A stretch of DNA of 6,371 nucleotides from an uncultured Sphingobacteriaceae bacterium (GTDB taxonomy: Bacteria; Bacteroidota; Bacteroidia; Sphingobacteriales; Sphingobacteriaceae): NCBI GenBank assembly GCA_946887045.1, contig CAMPKC010000100.1, positions 1 to 6,371 on the forward strand, given 5' to 3'. Below are positions 5,760 through 6,371 of the stretch, piece after piece. The translations under genes and the position numbers were made by a program. The notes beneath the pieces were generated by a model that ran no database searches, was not told the origin of the DNA, and was given only the letters and a program-made list of their open reading frames with translations. How positions within the stretch are numbered: the first letter of the stretch is position 1; each line of letters starts with the position of its first letter.

Positions 5760-6371
5760 TATAATTTTTAAATACTTCCCCGATTTAAGTGCCGAACAAA
5801 AGGAGCAATTCAATAAACTTGAGGAGTTGTATAAGTTTTGGAATGCGCAGATTAATGTGATTTCCCGTAAGGACATCGACAGTTTATATCTGCACCATAT
5901 TTTACATTCACTGGGAATAGCAAAAGTTTTAGAGTTTCTACCAGGAGAAAAAGTTTTGGATGTTGGCACCGGTGGCGGGTTTCCAGGTATTCCTTTAGCG
6001 ATATTGTTTCCTGAAGCACACTTTCACCTGGTTGACTCTATAGGAAAGAAGATAAAAGTTGTACAAGAGGTTTCTAGGGCCATAGGCTTAAAAAACCTGG
6101 TTGCCACACATGCGCGTGCCGAGCAAATCGACGATAAATTTAATTTCATTATTTCCAGGGCCGTAACTCAGTTAAAGGATTTTTATCCCTGGGTAAGAGG
6201 TAAGTTCGAAAAAAAACCATTGAACAAACTGCCCAATGGTGTTTTATATCTTAAAGGAGGTGATTTAGAACTCGAATTGCAAGAGTCAAAGCTTAAAGAA
6301 GTTCACCTCTATCCACTCTCTGCATATTTTGAGGAAAACTATTTTGAGACGAAATATGTAGTGTATTTTCC
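5716..6371 (+). CDS. rsmG: 16S rRNA (guanine527-N7)-methyltransferase RsmG, 3' end outside the window
   Basis: The frame stays open to the window edge (218 codons), so the C-terminus is cut. RsmG (GidB) uses S-adenosylmethionine to methylate G527 of 16S rRNA; loss of it can give low-level streptomycin resistance in several bacteria. Numbered from the ATG at 5716, visible motifs are NVISRKDIDSLYLHH (47-61), the SAM-binding VLDVGTGGGFPGIPLA (80-95), HLVDSIGKKI (104-113), ARAEQI (133-138), SRAV (147-150), LKGG (179-182) and, near the edge, FETKYVVYF. In this family that last motif is very near the C-terminus, so probably only a few residues are missing. The start is uncertain. The ATG at 5716 overlaps the sigma gene by 44 bases and adds about 11 unusual residues. 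A GTG at 5749 overlaps by 11 bases and starts the protein at TSDIIFKYFP, closer to the usual family N-terminus. Either way it is translationally linked to the sigma gene. Confidence 0.93.
   Translation, partial: MFLAEERKTQAVTSDIIFKYFPDLSAEQKEQFNKLEELYKFWNAQINVISRKDIDSLYLHHILHSLGIAKVLEFLPGEKVLDVGTGGGFPGIPLAILFPEAHFHLVDSIGKKIKVVQEVSRAIGLKNLVATHARAEQIDDKFNFIISRAVTQLKDFYPWVRGKFEKKPLNKLPNGVLYLKGGDLELELQESKLKEVHLYPLSAYFEENYFETKYVVYF

Noticed and set aside
5249..5969. Minus-strand open frames over the sigma factor and rsmG
   Set aside because: Antisense shadows of well-recognised genes.
1..6371. CRISPR array, tRNA genes, transposase or phage genes
   Set aside because: I saw no regularly spaced repeats, no cloverleaf with a TTCRA loop in a proper stem (the GTTCGAATT at 626-634 lacks one), and no mobile-element protein.

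Overview
The window looks like chromosomal DNA of a Bacteroidota bacterium, most likely of the Cytophagales/Sphingobacteriales type. The signs are a tgt gene followed by an LptF/LptG-family permease, genes that start without Shine-Dalgarno sequences, two intergenic matches to the Bacteroidota -7 promoter form TAnnTTTGC, and a Tgt that lacks the usual zinc cysteines. The taxon is inferred from these features, not from a database match.

Layout. Positions 1-719 hold no convincing protein gene. The first 300 bases are very AT-rich (about 24% G+C by hand count). They are followed by a sharply bounded island at about 301-660 (about 42% G+C) that contains several good RNA hairpins and ends in a stem followed by a T-run. 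I read this as a candidate stand-alone structured RNA, or a decayed/repeated element, on the + strand. I cannot name it, and it is the least explained part of the window. Positions 3865-720 carry a minus-strand operon in the order tgt, LptF/LptG-family permease, EamA-family transporter, with gaps of 3 and 11 bases. Positions 3866-4029 are a divergent promoter region. Positions 4030-6371 carry a plus-strand operon of a membrane-bound family 2 glycosyltransferase, an ECF-type sigma factor and rsmG. Its genes overlap, and rsmG runs off the window edge.

How the genes fit together. The minus-strand operon joins tRNA queuosine modification (Tgt), lipopolysaccharide export (LptF/LptG-like) and a small-metabolite transporter. 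The plus-strand operon joins an envelope-associated glycosyltransferase, a transcription factor and a 16S rRNA methyltransferase (RsmG). Both operons thus mix RNA modification with envelope functions and look like housekeeping gene clusters, not a defence or mobile island. I found no CRISPR array, tRNA, recognisable rRNA, transposase gene or phage gene.
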